A stretch of DNA of 64,000 nucleotides, from positions 7,686,349-7,750,348 of the forward strand of contig NC_088318.1 in the NCBI RefSeq assembly GCF_910592395.1, written 5' to 3'. Shown here piece by piece: positions 37,101-49,100 of the stretch. The stretch comes from Lineus longissimus. Its lineage: Eukaryota; Nemertea; Pilidiophora; Heteronemertea; Lineidae. The position numbers were made by a program, and so were the translations under genes. How positions within the stretch are numbered: position 1 is the stretch's first letter; every line of letters starts with the position of its first letter. A model generated the notes under the pieces. The model made no database searches and was not told the origin of the DNA. It saw only the letters and a program-made list of their open reading frames with translations.

Positions 37101-40100
37101 ATGCCGAAAAACGCTGACCGACCGACCTTCCGACCTACCAACCCAAGGAGTTTCGTAGTTGAGTCACAGGTCTCATAAGTCAATGTGATAGATCTATATC
37201 CAATCCACGATAGCAGGTCGTGTGAAATGAAATTGTAAACAAGCGCAGGTGCGCTGGTCGAATGAAAACAAATGCATGTTGCGCGTTGCAGATGCATTGC
37301 ATCGGTCGAGACACTCGAGTAGAAAAACTACATTGCATAGATTAGGCCCAAATCATGTTTTTATATCCACCGACCATGCAGACAAAGCATATCTTTAGAG
37401 TATCGTTATCAGTTCCTTACGGCGTGGGCTCGTTTTCCCGGTATAATTGACTGGAGATGCTGCTGTCAGACACGTCGGACTCCATCACGTCCATTGCGCT
37501 GGGCACTACACAGATACGTGCGCTATAGAGAAGCGAAAGGGATACTGCATATGACGGTAGGTTGGCAGGTCAGTCAGTCGGTCGGTCGGTCGGTCGGTCG
37601 GTCGGTCGGCGTTTTTCCGGTTACCGTTTGAGTGTAACTAAGGCACGTATCTTAACCGCAAAAGCTATGAACTTGACTCCCTACGTCATGTTACTTGGAT
37701 ACAAAAAGTGCAATTATTGTTTCTTTTGACCTTTTTAATTCAGCTGACAAAGTCAGCTGAGCTAGTAGAATAGCTGTTCAAATGGTGTCCGTCCTGCAAT
37801 CCATCCATCCATCCATCCATCCATCCATCCATCCATCCATCCATCCATCCATCCATCTAGGGACCCATCTGTGGACAAAATTGGACATTTCATGACCGAG
37901 AAGCCTAACCACTTCGTTGACGGTGCTAAATTAGGAGTTGCCCAAGGTGAACTCAGAAACGAAAAATCAGCGTGATCCGACCTGTATTAAGAGAATGAGG
38001 TCATTTCGCGTTTAGATTTCTTCCCCTTTTTACCTCGGTCCACAGAGCAAATATTGTTTTCAAATGTGGCTGAATATTTTTTTATATTTTTTCATTTTTA
38101 CTTTTAATGGAATTAATATAGTTTTCACCGCCATTTGGCGCTGCAGGCACATTGACTGAATTTTGGCGATTTCAAATTTGGCGGTGGTGTGCTAGTAGTC
38201 TGTTGTACGTCTCTTGTACGACTTTACAGTTTTACATCAGTGCTGACCTCTACACTTAGTCATGCAAACTATTGTTATTGCAACATAATTATGTACCCAT
38301 GCTAATTCGTGTTCCGTTGGAGCATGCGCTCTGGTCTTCTTCCGATGAATAAAAATGTGTTATCTTTTGTAACTTATGGTTACGTAAATCCTTGATCATC
38401 TCTGGACAAGGTACGCACTGGTTGGTAATCCAGCAACGTATGTAAAGACTGGAACATGGTGGCAGCGCCAAACTAGTGTGTGGAAGAAGTATGAAGTGTA
38501 GAAAGGTAAAAACAGGAAAGAAAGTGAGAACCCCCTCGCCCCTGTGTAAAACGAAGTTTTGTGTACATCGAGTAGTACATTCCATCTTGCATAATGGAGC
38601 ACTTGCCAGCCCCTGCGACACTAGAAGTCGATGTCTCTTTTGAAGGGATCAACAAAATGGTAGAAACGTGGCGTATCTTCGGAGAAAGTTTTGAAGTGTA
38701 CATGGTTGCAACTGGTGGGTCAACCAAAGCCGTAGCAGTACAGCGAGCCGTACTCAAGCACCTACTTGGAGTAGATGGTTGGAAGATTTTCGACACATTT
38801 CCGGGAATCGAAGAAGGAACGACGAATGAAGCTATACTTGAAAAGTTCACGAGACACTTCGATGACCTAGCCGCGCCAAATAAAACATTCCAACGCCATG
38901 TTTTCCGAAATATAACACAGGGACAGCGACAGTTCAATGACTTTTTGAAAGAAGTCAAAGATACAGCAAAGAAATGTGACTTTGGTGACCGCATAAACCA
39001 AAATATCTGTAACCAGTTAATTTTCGGTATCGAAGATCAGACCTTGAAGAAAAAGATTCTGGCAACTAAGGATCTTGACGCAGATAGGGTAACAGCGATG
39101 TGTCGAACGCTTGAGATGGTAACTAAGCAGATTGACGAGATGGACAAGACAACGACTGATAAAGAAAAAGAAAAAGACGTGGATTCCGTGGCGACAGGAA
39201 ACAAGAAACGTGGAGCGTCATCATCACGTGGAGCATCGTCATCACGCGGACGAGCACAAAATCGCCAACCTCGAAGTGGAAATTCTGCGCAATAGGATGA
39301 CAAAAACTGTGATCGTTGTGGTCTTGTGCATCGTGTACCAAACAGGTGCCCCGCGTTTAAGAAAACCTGTGGTAAATGTGGCAAATTAAATCATTTTCGC
39401 GTGAAATTTAAAGTTGACACAGGGTCACAGGTGAACTTGATTCCTGCGCATGTGAATAAATCCTTGAAACTGAGTGCTAAATTAATGCGAGCTGATACTA
39501 AGTTATTCTCTTACACTGGAGAAAAGATTGCCCTCGTTGGAAAATGTTGAGTGAAAGTATGTGATAAAGAACTTGATTTCTTTGTTACTGAGGGTAACCG
39601 CACACCCATCCTGGGATTTCCTGCATTGTGCGATTTGAACGTTGTCACCATAAATACTGTTGACATTGAAAAGGAGGACAAACCTGATGAACATGAGTTG
39701 TACCGTGAATACCGTGATGTTTTCAGTACTAAGCTAGATGGACTGAATGCGCCAAAAGTTGAAATCAAGTTAAAGGACCCAAAGCCAAAACAAAATCCGC
39801 CGCGAAGAATTCCGTTTGCGCTGATAAAACGTATAAAACGTGAGTTGAACAAAATGCTGAAAGAAGGCATCATTTCTAAAGTTGAGAAAGCCACAGACTG
39901 GATAAATTCGATGGTCATGGTGGAAAAGCCAAATAAAGAGCTGAGAATTTGTTTAGATTCGAGAAACTTGAACAAATATATTGTGACTGATCATTTCAGA
40001 ATCCCGACACAAGAAGAACTTGCTTCAAAGTTATCTGGCTCAAAGTACTTTGCGAAACTAGACGCAAAAGCTTCTTTCTGGCAAATTTTGCTTGAGGAGG

Positions 40101-43100
40101 AAAGCTCGATCCTGACAACTTTTTCAACTCCATTCGGGAATTTCAAATTCAACAGGCTCCCATATGGACTTAAACTTAGCAGTCAGGTGTATCAGAAATA
40201 TATGACCGATATGTTCAGTCATTTAGTCGGTGTAGAAGTGTACATAGACGATATTTTGATTCATGCCGCAGACAAGGAAACGCTGAAGAAACGCGTGAGA
40301 GAAGTTCTGGAAGTATGCCGAGAAAAGAACTTGAAACTAAACTGGCAGAAATGTGTACTTGAAGAAACCGAAGTAAAGTACATAGGTCTTCTGTTTGATC
40401 AGCAGGGGATGAGGATTGATGAAGATAGGCTCAATGCCATCACACAGTTGAAAAATCCGAAATGCAAGCAAGAGTTGCAGAGATTCTTGGGAATGATAGC
40501 GTATGTGAGCAAATTCATACCCAACATGGCTGAGGAGACTCGACTTCTCAGGGACTTACTGAAAAAAGACGTGGCATTTGTGTTTGATGAGAATCATAAG
40601 AAAGCATTCCAGAGACTCAAAGAATTCTTAGTGATGTCACCGGTATTGACATATTTCGATCCGAAAAAGGATGTGACGTTTCATGTGATGCGTCGCGAGA
40701 TGGCGTAGGTTTTGTACTATTGCAAGGGGACCACCCAGTCGCGTATGGATCTCAATCCTTGACCCTGAGCCAAAAGAACTGGTCCCAAATAGAACTTGAA
40801 TTGCTCAGTTGTACAATTGTGACTCGCTCTACCAAAACTAGACGCTTGTCGCATCTGAACTCGACAGGTTGATATGGACTTGTTGTTCATTTCCCTATTG
40901 TAGACCTTTTGTGAAATCTATTACAAACTGATTTGGTCACATTTCACAAAATGTCTACAATAGGGAAATGAACAACAAGTCCGTATCAACCTGTCAAGTT
41001 CAGATGCGACAAACGCCTAGTTTTGGTAGAGCGGGTCACAAGTGCTTGTGAAAAGCTACATCAGTACGTGTACGGTCGTGATTTTCGTCTCGTCAATGAT
41101 CACAAACCGCTGCAGTATCTGTTTAAGAAACCACTTGCATCTTGCCCGCCGGGGGTACAACAGTTGATGTTGCGTCTTCAGAAATACAGTTTCGAGTATC
41201 AATGGGCTCCTGGAAAATCACTAAACATTGCAGATACTCTGTCAAGGGCCCCTCAGCCAAGCAAACCTGAGGACACTGAACTTGATCGCGAGTTGAACTA
41301 CCAAGTTCACATGATATGTGCAACCCTACCGTTTTCAGCAAAGAAACTTGCTTCATTTAGACATGAGGTACAATCTGATGCTGAGCTACAGCAGCTCAAA
41401 ACTACGATTGTGGCAGGATGGCCTCGCCACAAGAAGGATGTGCCATTCTGTGTGCGCCAGTATTGGCAATTCCGTGATGAACTCTCAGTCTGTGACAATC
41501 TATTATTACGTGGAGAACGTGTCATCATTCCGCAGAAATTCCGCAAAGAAATGCTTGATAGAATACATGAGGGACATCTTGGCCGGGACAAATGCCTATC
41601 CAGAGCCAAAGCTGCAATGTTCTGGGTTGGTATGGCGACAGAGATAAAAAATTGTGTTGAAAAATGTGCGATCTGTCTCAAATTTCAATCACGTCAACAG
41701 AAAGAACCGCTAATATCACATGCTAGGCCGAATCTTCCATGGAATAAACTGGGGACAGATGTGTTCACTTTCCTCAGTAAGAACTATCTTCTTGTTGTTG
41801 ACTATCATTCGAACTATTTTGAAACCGTGAAACTTGACGATATGACCGCTGAGAACCTTATAGATAAGCTGAAAGCTATGTTCGCCAGACTAGGAATTCC
41901 AGAAACTCTTGTCTCTGATAATGGAAGCAACTATGCCTGTGAAAAATTCTGCGATTTCACTGAAAACTGGGGAATAAACCATGTGACTGTCAGTCCTAGG
42001 TATCCAAAAGCCAATGGACTAGCTGAAAAGTATTGTGGCATTGCTAAGAAACTCATGAAAAAGGCGAAAGAAACCAAGATCGAGCCGCATATCGCGTTCA
42101 TGAACTATAGAGACACTCCTGTGATTGATGGTAAGTCACCAGCTGAACTCTTAATGGGTCGAAAGTTACGAACGCGTTTGCCGGTAAATGAGAAATGTCT
42201 GAAAACCACTCTACAGACAAAGACTGTTCAAAACGCGCGCGAGAAGAATGCCAAGACTCAAGCCCGCCATCACAATAAAACAGCGACAAGACCGCCTCTG
42301 GGTGATCTGAAGCCTGGAGACAAGGTTGTCTTTAGACACAATGGAGAATGGATCAAAGGGACAATTGTCAATTCGTGTGGTCCAAGATCATACCAAATCC
42401 AGTCTAAGGACAAGTCTTTCCGTCGAAATCGGGCAATGATCAAGCCTGACAAGACTGTAGTTGTCCGAAATCCGCCCAGAAATGAGGATTTGCTTACTAG
42501 AGCATTATTGGATGCTCACCCGACTCAGCCTGACACGCCTGGTACTGCAATCAATAACGCATCGTCGGCAGTACACCTAGATCCACCTGCATCACCAGAA
42601 TCTGCTAGTGAAACGTCGATCCAGAGGACGCCTGCAGAACGAACACCGATATCGCCAGGAAAACAGACGCCGTTGAAAGCAGCACCCAAGACACCAGTTG
42701 TTCAAGTTCAGCATGGATCGAACACAAGTGCGGAGCAAGTTACAACGAGATCGGGATGTGTTGTGAAAGCGCCCAGACATTTTGACGATTTTGTGCACGC
42801 AGTCACTAGTGTTCAGGATTCGATTGTGAGCAAAATCTGACTCAAATCATTCGTAGTGCACATATAGCCTGAAGAATGGGTGTAGGCGGATCGCTGCTCA
42901 TTTTTCATGTTTTGTGTCACACTGTATTTAGTGACTAAGACTTGATTTTGTGTCATGCTGTATATTGACATATTTGTGTTCTGTGCTACAATGTTGTGAA
43001 ATTGACAGACTCTCATTATTGTTCATGTTCTAAGTAATTTTCTGTTTAGACTAAAGTTGACCAAGTTTGGTACAACATTCACGTTTAGAATCTTAGGTAA

Positions 43101-46100
43101 AGTTGTGCCTTTAAAATTTCTGTTTTAAAAAAGTATACTAGCATTCACTGGTATGTGTATTCTGTGAGATTGCTAAATTCCAGAGGATTCAATCTGGATA
43201 GTGTTTTGTGTTAGATGAGTTTGAATCGAAATATTCATAATTCAAGGAACACCTAAAGTTGTGTTTGGAATCTTGAGTCAAAGTTTTGACTAGAATTGTT
43301 TTTCAGTTATGTGTGTTCCATGTTGTGAGTTTTAATTGGTTTAGAGTAATTGTGAGCTAAGATTATAAGCTACTCCCATAAAAGACACTTGGACTATCAG
43401 GACTTCAGTCTCAAAAAGGGAGATGTGCTAGTCTGTTGTACGTCTCTTGTACGACTTTACAGTTTTACATCAGTGCTGACATCTACACTTAGTCATGCGA
43501 ACTATTGTTATTGCATATGCTATATCATTGTCACCATTTGTAACTAATGAATTATGGCCTATTTGTTAGCTCAGCTGACAAGCTGAGCTATTCATATCAG
43601 TAAATGGTAGAATGAATGTCCGTCTGTCTGTCTGTCTGTCTGTCCGTTAAACAGGCACGTTTCAAAACTATGGCGGATAGGCGATAAATTACATCAGTGA
43701 ATGTACATTGGCCCCTAATCGGAGGAAATAACATATCCTGATCTGTTTTACAGTATGACTTGTCTCAGTGAAACTGACTAGTATAGCTCCTGACTGGTTT
43801 ACAGTAACCTTTCAACAGGGCTTCAGTGGTGCCGCCATCTTGGATCAACGAAAGTTGGTCTGAGAGAGGGCCAACTATTTTTGCCTACAACTGAATGATA
43901 TTGTCATTGTCATTCAAATAAAAGTAGTTTTTGTGAAAGAATATTATTTGGACTAGTTAGAAATATCACAGTTTCAACAAATTCTTTGATAATTAGTCCA
44001 CATTGGCCACTTCGAAAACCTTCAAAAAAGGGGCAAAAAAGCCCGTCCACTCATTGATCAAAATCACCCATCAAAATAATTTTTTTTCTTTTTCTCTTTC
44101 GCTGATCCTTTAAAAAGATTATAATGCATAATATACTGCAATTTCTTTTAAATATATTGAAAGACAAAGAAATGCCAGCCCACCAAACTGAGAGGGCCCC
44201 TGTCCACACTTTCGTCCACACTTTCGTCCACACTTTCGTCCACACTTTTGTCCACAGTTTACACCTACCCCCTGAGTTGTTGTGGTTGGCTATTTTGCAA
44301 CAAATCTCGCCATTTACGTTTCTTTTCTCCCTGTCTGGTCATTGGCCGTGAGAACAATTATTTTGAAAGCAACATTATGACATCGTAGTTTGAATTCCAC
44401 TGCAGTTTCGTTACGCAGCAATGCTCATGTTTTTGGTTTGCAATCCTGTACTGTCTGTACACTGCGCTGTGCATGGCTGTGCTGTAGGCTGTAAAAAAGA
44501 CAAAAACGATAGCCTAGCCCTATAATAGGCTTAGAGTATAACTCAACCGGCCCTCATGATTCATTTGATGGACACCTTATTTGATAGTACCTCATCATTA
44601 AGTCCACGAGATCCTGTTCTGTCACATGTCGTAGACGATAGACAATTTTCAAAATGTAGTACACCACTCGCTCATCTTTAAGCCCAGCTCTCGGCTCGCA
44701 TCATGTGGGCACGGTTGGCTGTTGAGTGTTATGGTTCAGTCTGTGAGACTAATTTAAAGAGGTTACACTTTTATTTTGAATTGGCAAACAGCCCACAGGA
44801 CTGACTTTTCACTGAGTAATAAGTGTGCCCTTCGAAGGTTAAGTCTCTTTCTGGATTTGCTTCCATAGATGCCTTGTTCAGGATATCATCTGACAGATCA
44901 AGCACAGACTGTATCCGGTGGTGTACATTTCCCCGTCTATGTCACCCTTTTTTATTCAGTCATTGTTAATTTCTCTTCTCTTTTTTTACAGATTAACTGC
45001 TGTTGGTTATTGCAAGAGTAGTCGTTGGCACATTTCATGTCCAGGAAAGCACCTGCTGTTCCCACATTCAGAGTAAGGTGTGCTTACTCGTTTTACTGCT
45101 TTCCATTCCCGGAGAGCGTTATCAAATATCTGCCGCAAGGCATCAAATATCTGCCGCAAGGTGCTTCAAATATCTGCCGAAAGGCATCAAATATCTGCCG
45201 CGCCAATAAAGTTCATTTTGTTAACCAACTCTTTATCTTCTTTTCTTCACATACAAAAAAGACCATCCCAAACATTTGGCTGCATCCACTTCATCAATGT
45301 CCAGGCAACAGTCGGTTCATTTGACCATTGTAAAGCACCAGGCCCCACCTCACAAAATACACTGTAATAATTATTCCCCCGCTCAACGAAGTTGAGATGG
45401 GGGCATTATGTGCTTGGCCGCACTCTATTCCGCTCTATAACTCAGGAACCGCTTGTCCGGTAGACTTGAAATTTTTATGGTGTGAAGGCCTAGGGTCTCG
45501 AAGGTTCCCTATTGATTTTGGGCCAAAGCCCAAATCCAAGATGGCCGCCAGGCCACCATATTGGTTTTTTGCATTCCGCCTAACTATAGAACTGAGTGAT
45601 AAACCTGAAACTTCTGTGGTGTGATGCTCTATTGTTGGGGAGGTGCCCTATCGATTCTGGGCCCGAACTAAAATCCATCATGGCCGCTAGGCGGCCATCT
45701 TTGTTTTTCGCATTCTGCCCCATAACTATAGAACCGAGAGAGTGATAAACCTGAAATTTCTGTAGTGTGATGAACTAGTGTAGGGGAGGTGCCCTATCCA
45801 TTTTGGGCCCGACCTAAAATCCATCATGGCCGCCAGGCAGCCATCTTTGTTTTTTTCGCATTCCGCCCGATAACTTGTGAACTGAGTGTGTGACAGACCT
45901 GAAACTTCTCTGGTGTGATGATCTAGTGTAGTGACTTTGGGGTACACCCAAAATCCATCATGGCTGCCTGCCCAACTACTCAAGAACTGTTTGAGTCACA
46001 GGCATGAAACTAATGTGGTCTGATGGCCTAAATGAGGGGAGCTACCCTATCAATATATGACCTGGCACAATATCCAATATGGCTGCTCTTTCCCTTACAC

Positions 46101-49100
46101 TCCAGAACTTCAAAACCAGTTCAGCGACAGGCATGCGGATGCGGGTGCTCACGGAGTTGGGGCATACATTGCGATTCGTCTCGATCGCGTTATGTCTAGT
46201 TATGTACCTTGTGTCCATGTGCATGTTATTAGTTCCACCTACGCTGTATGAAGACAAGGACTCCACTCTTAGACGTCACCACACAACTCCTTGACGTCAT
46301 CACACATCCCACTACTGCAACAGTAATAGAAATGACTTTACGTCATAATAGCAGGGTAACGTCAACTCAGTACTTCAGCATGCACTGATATAGCAAGAAG
46401 GTCTTTCGCACCAGCACTTCTGCGTGCTAGACGTTACAGCTTCACGTTGCCTCATAATAACGGGGTACCAACACACACTTGGCCCTTGCCTTCACCCATC
46501 CATTTCAGCTGAGCGCCAGGCCCTTGGGCCTCTTGTTCCGATTATGTTTTAATGGTAGGTATTCCAAGCAACGATACATCACATGTCATACCAACTTTGG
46601 TTTGACCTAAATCCTATACATGTAGCATGTTTCTTAACCAGGATGCATTCCTAACATCCAAATATATATACGGTGAGCACAATGGCCCTTGACCGTTTCA
46701 TTAACAAATGCAGAAATGAAAACACTTTTAGATTTCTTGTGCACTGCGTGACTTAGTCACTATGTATATATAAGATATATATGTAAGGATGTGTAAGGAA
46801 ATCAATTAGAAAACGGCTGGTTCATTTGTCTGCACCCGCACAAATTGTTTCATGCACTTGCACAGATTTCTGTACTTGTAGTACTAATAAACATACAGTA
46901 AATGCTCAGTTACCTCGGGATCAGCCAATTTTTGCGAACACATAATATGAGGCCTTTATGGGGGAGAGAAAGTTGACCACTTATTTATGGTGACAGCTGT
47001 TTCAATAGGTGTTTAAATTAACATGAAGTCAGAACATCATGCTCATTTCGTTTATTCAAGTCAGACCCCTTGGGAGTTCATTGAGTAATGGAATAAAAGT
47101 GAATAGGTCGCTCTTGTCTGCATTGGAGTGTATCCTAACACTGAATGAAAAGTCAAAATCAGTCAGCATTAGACAACTCATTACAACACTAAAAAAGACC
47201 AAATTTCAACATTGATTGGTGGAATGAGTCTCATGAGCCGAAAAGTCAACACTTTATGACAAATTCAGACTTCTGTTACAAGTCAGTCACTGTCTTCATT
47301 GTAATCATGAAACACAATATCCTCTTCCACATCAGACAGTTCATCTTCATCAAGGAGAAGACCTCCTTCCGCCTAAGCATCGGCGTATTGTCCATTTTCA
47401 CGTGGAATGAGTCCAGCTACTTGGAATCCCCGAATTGCTGCATTGGGACTTACATCAGCCCATGCATGACTTAGAATTCCTAGAACTGATAGGAGAGGGA
47501 TTTTGTCACACTGTCCATCTGCATTAGTATGCTGGGTTTTCCATTCCTTCCAGTACTTACGGACCAAGGTTTTAAACCCCCTCATGACGGTTAGGTCTAG
47601 AGGCTGGGCGAGAGATGTACATCTGGCAGGGATGTCATCAAGTAAAATACCAGCTTCAACCAGAGGCTGGCAGAATTGTTCGGCCTGATGTGGGCGAAAT
47701 CTGTCTACCAAAAGCAAAATTTCATTTGGATTAAAGTCTCCAACAAAGGGAAAAAAGATTTCTTCCTGCCAGTGCTGCAGTGTTCCTGCATTCTCCCACC
47801 CAGACCTTGAAGACGTTACCCTTACATTTTCTGGTATGTCATGCAGGGCTCTGATTTCCCTAACAAAACCGGGTTCCCTGAAAACGACATGAGCTGGAGC
47901 TTTCTCTCCATTTGACCCAATTGTAAGTCCAACCGTACAACCCAGTTTTGGGTTCCCCCTCGATGTCCGCACATCAATGTTCTTTGACCCCTTTGTTGCA
48001 GCAGTATACATTGGCGGAAAATCAAGTTGGGTAAAAGTTTCATTAAAGTTAAAAATAGTGTGGACGTTATTTTCCTGAACAGTAGTCCGTACCTCCTCTT
48101 GAAATCTAGCCACCCTCTCCTCAGCATCACGTGGTAATGTGGCAGTATCCTTGGTTTTTCGACGAAACGTGATGCACCTTCTGGCCATGAACCTTGACAA
48201 CCACCCATCACTAGCAACAAAGTTCACTCTTTCAGGGCGCTGGTGCCTCATTTCATCCTGTCTTTCGACAGGAAGCTCACCCCACCAATTTTCAAAGGCT
48301 ACAACAGCATCCTGGCGAAGATCAGACCTGGATACAGGCAGAGCTCTCTGCCTCCTCTCAAGAAATGACTGGTGCACGGCATCTTCAACCTCAGGCCATA
48401 ATCCATCATGATCAATGCGCACCCTTCGACTGTGAGCATTGTGTTCTGCCTGGTCCATGAGGTGGTCAATGTCCTGAATCCATCCGCGCAAAGTTGAATT
48501 GGACAATCTATGCCTCCTTGCATACTCTGCGACATTCAAAACCTGACCATGTTCAATAGCATGCTGACAGTCTAATGCATGCCGTAGACGTGCCTCCACA
48601 GGGTAGCCATGGAGTCGCCTAGACGTACCAGGACGATGACCTTCCATATCACCCTCACCATCATTAGGCATATCCATGCAGACAACCAAACGTACAAACA
48701 ACACGAAAAGGTGGATAAAAGTTGTAATCATTGTCACTGGTCAGAGGTCTGCGTATTGAATGACTGAAACCAATTTCACTAAAAAACAAGAAAGGGTTAA
48801 TTCTTTTTCTCCTACAATAGTATGAAATAGACCCAGGCCTTGGCAAAGGACACGTCTCATTCAAGTCCTCTTTCAGAAAACCAATCAACCATAGGCCTGT
48901 ACACTTCTATTCACTAAAAAATCAGTGTCACATTTTACATGAATACCCTCTCTGGGCCCCATTTTATACAAAAAACTAAGTTGATCTGAAGTAGGCCTAT
49001 CCCGAGGTAACTGAGCATTTACTGTATATATAAACATACACATATACATTAACTGTTAGTTGATCATAATCATCACTATTTTTTTTAGCCTGGAACAACT

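Larger units (their letters stand above)
35505..37720 (+). repeat. Helentron-like family 2 copy with two later insertions
   Basis: Starts with a degraded 5' end (GGGGAGGCTATACAACAGC then GTCTGTCGTCG), holds about two tandem units and is interrupted at 36094-36984 and 37064-37625 by two TIR elements with target duplications. The family sequence resumes each time with no loss (e.g. GTTTGAGTG|TAACT at 37626). Confidence 0.75.
38188..43515 (+). mobile_element. Ty3/gypsy (Mag-like) LTR retrotransposon, broken
   Basis: Left LTR (269 bp), primer binding site, gag, protease, RT, RNase H, integrase, purine tract and a truncated right LTR (92 bp). Domain order PR-RT-RH-IN is Ty3/gypsy. Gag, protease and RT share one frame interrupted by TAG (39293) and TGA (39548); a one-base deletion near 40687 moves RNase H-integrase to another frame, and a 225-bp MITE sits in RNase H. 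The shared LTR part differs at two positions and one 3-bp gap, so it is not old. Assignment to Mag is from overall resemblance, not a tree. Confidence 0.88.
43566..46537 (+). mobile_element. Helentron-like family 1, large copy
   Basis: Starts TTAGCTCAGCTGACAAGC with a GTCT microsatellite (43617-43644) and ends CAGCTGAGCGCCAGGCCC-TTGGGCCTCTTGTT (46506-46537), a perfect GGCCC-TT-GGGCC type hairpin. Inside are two minisatellites (44202, 45121) and a 140-bp tandem array (45377-46100) that may itself be a separate insertion. No protein found. The 3' end abuts a family 2 fragment. Confidence 0.6.
13319..49088 (+). other. 35.8-kb OXA1L intron packed with nested transposons
   Basis: From GTAAGT at 13319 to TTTTTTTTAG at 49079-49088. 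Nearly all of it belongs to transposable elements, described separately. The bracketing exons join in frame (phase 1) to give a complete OXA1L C-terminus, which is why I treat the whole stretch as one intron. Confidence 0.85.

Noticed and set aside
41023-41045. Start codon for the integrase frame
   Set aside because: The apparent first codons come from the MITE inserted in RNase H. The frame is the continuation of pol, not a separate gene.
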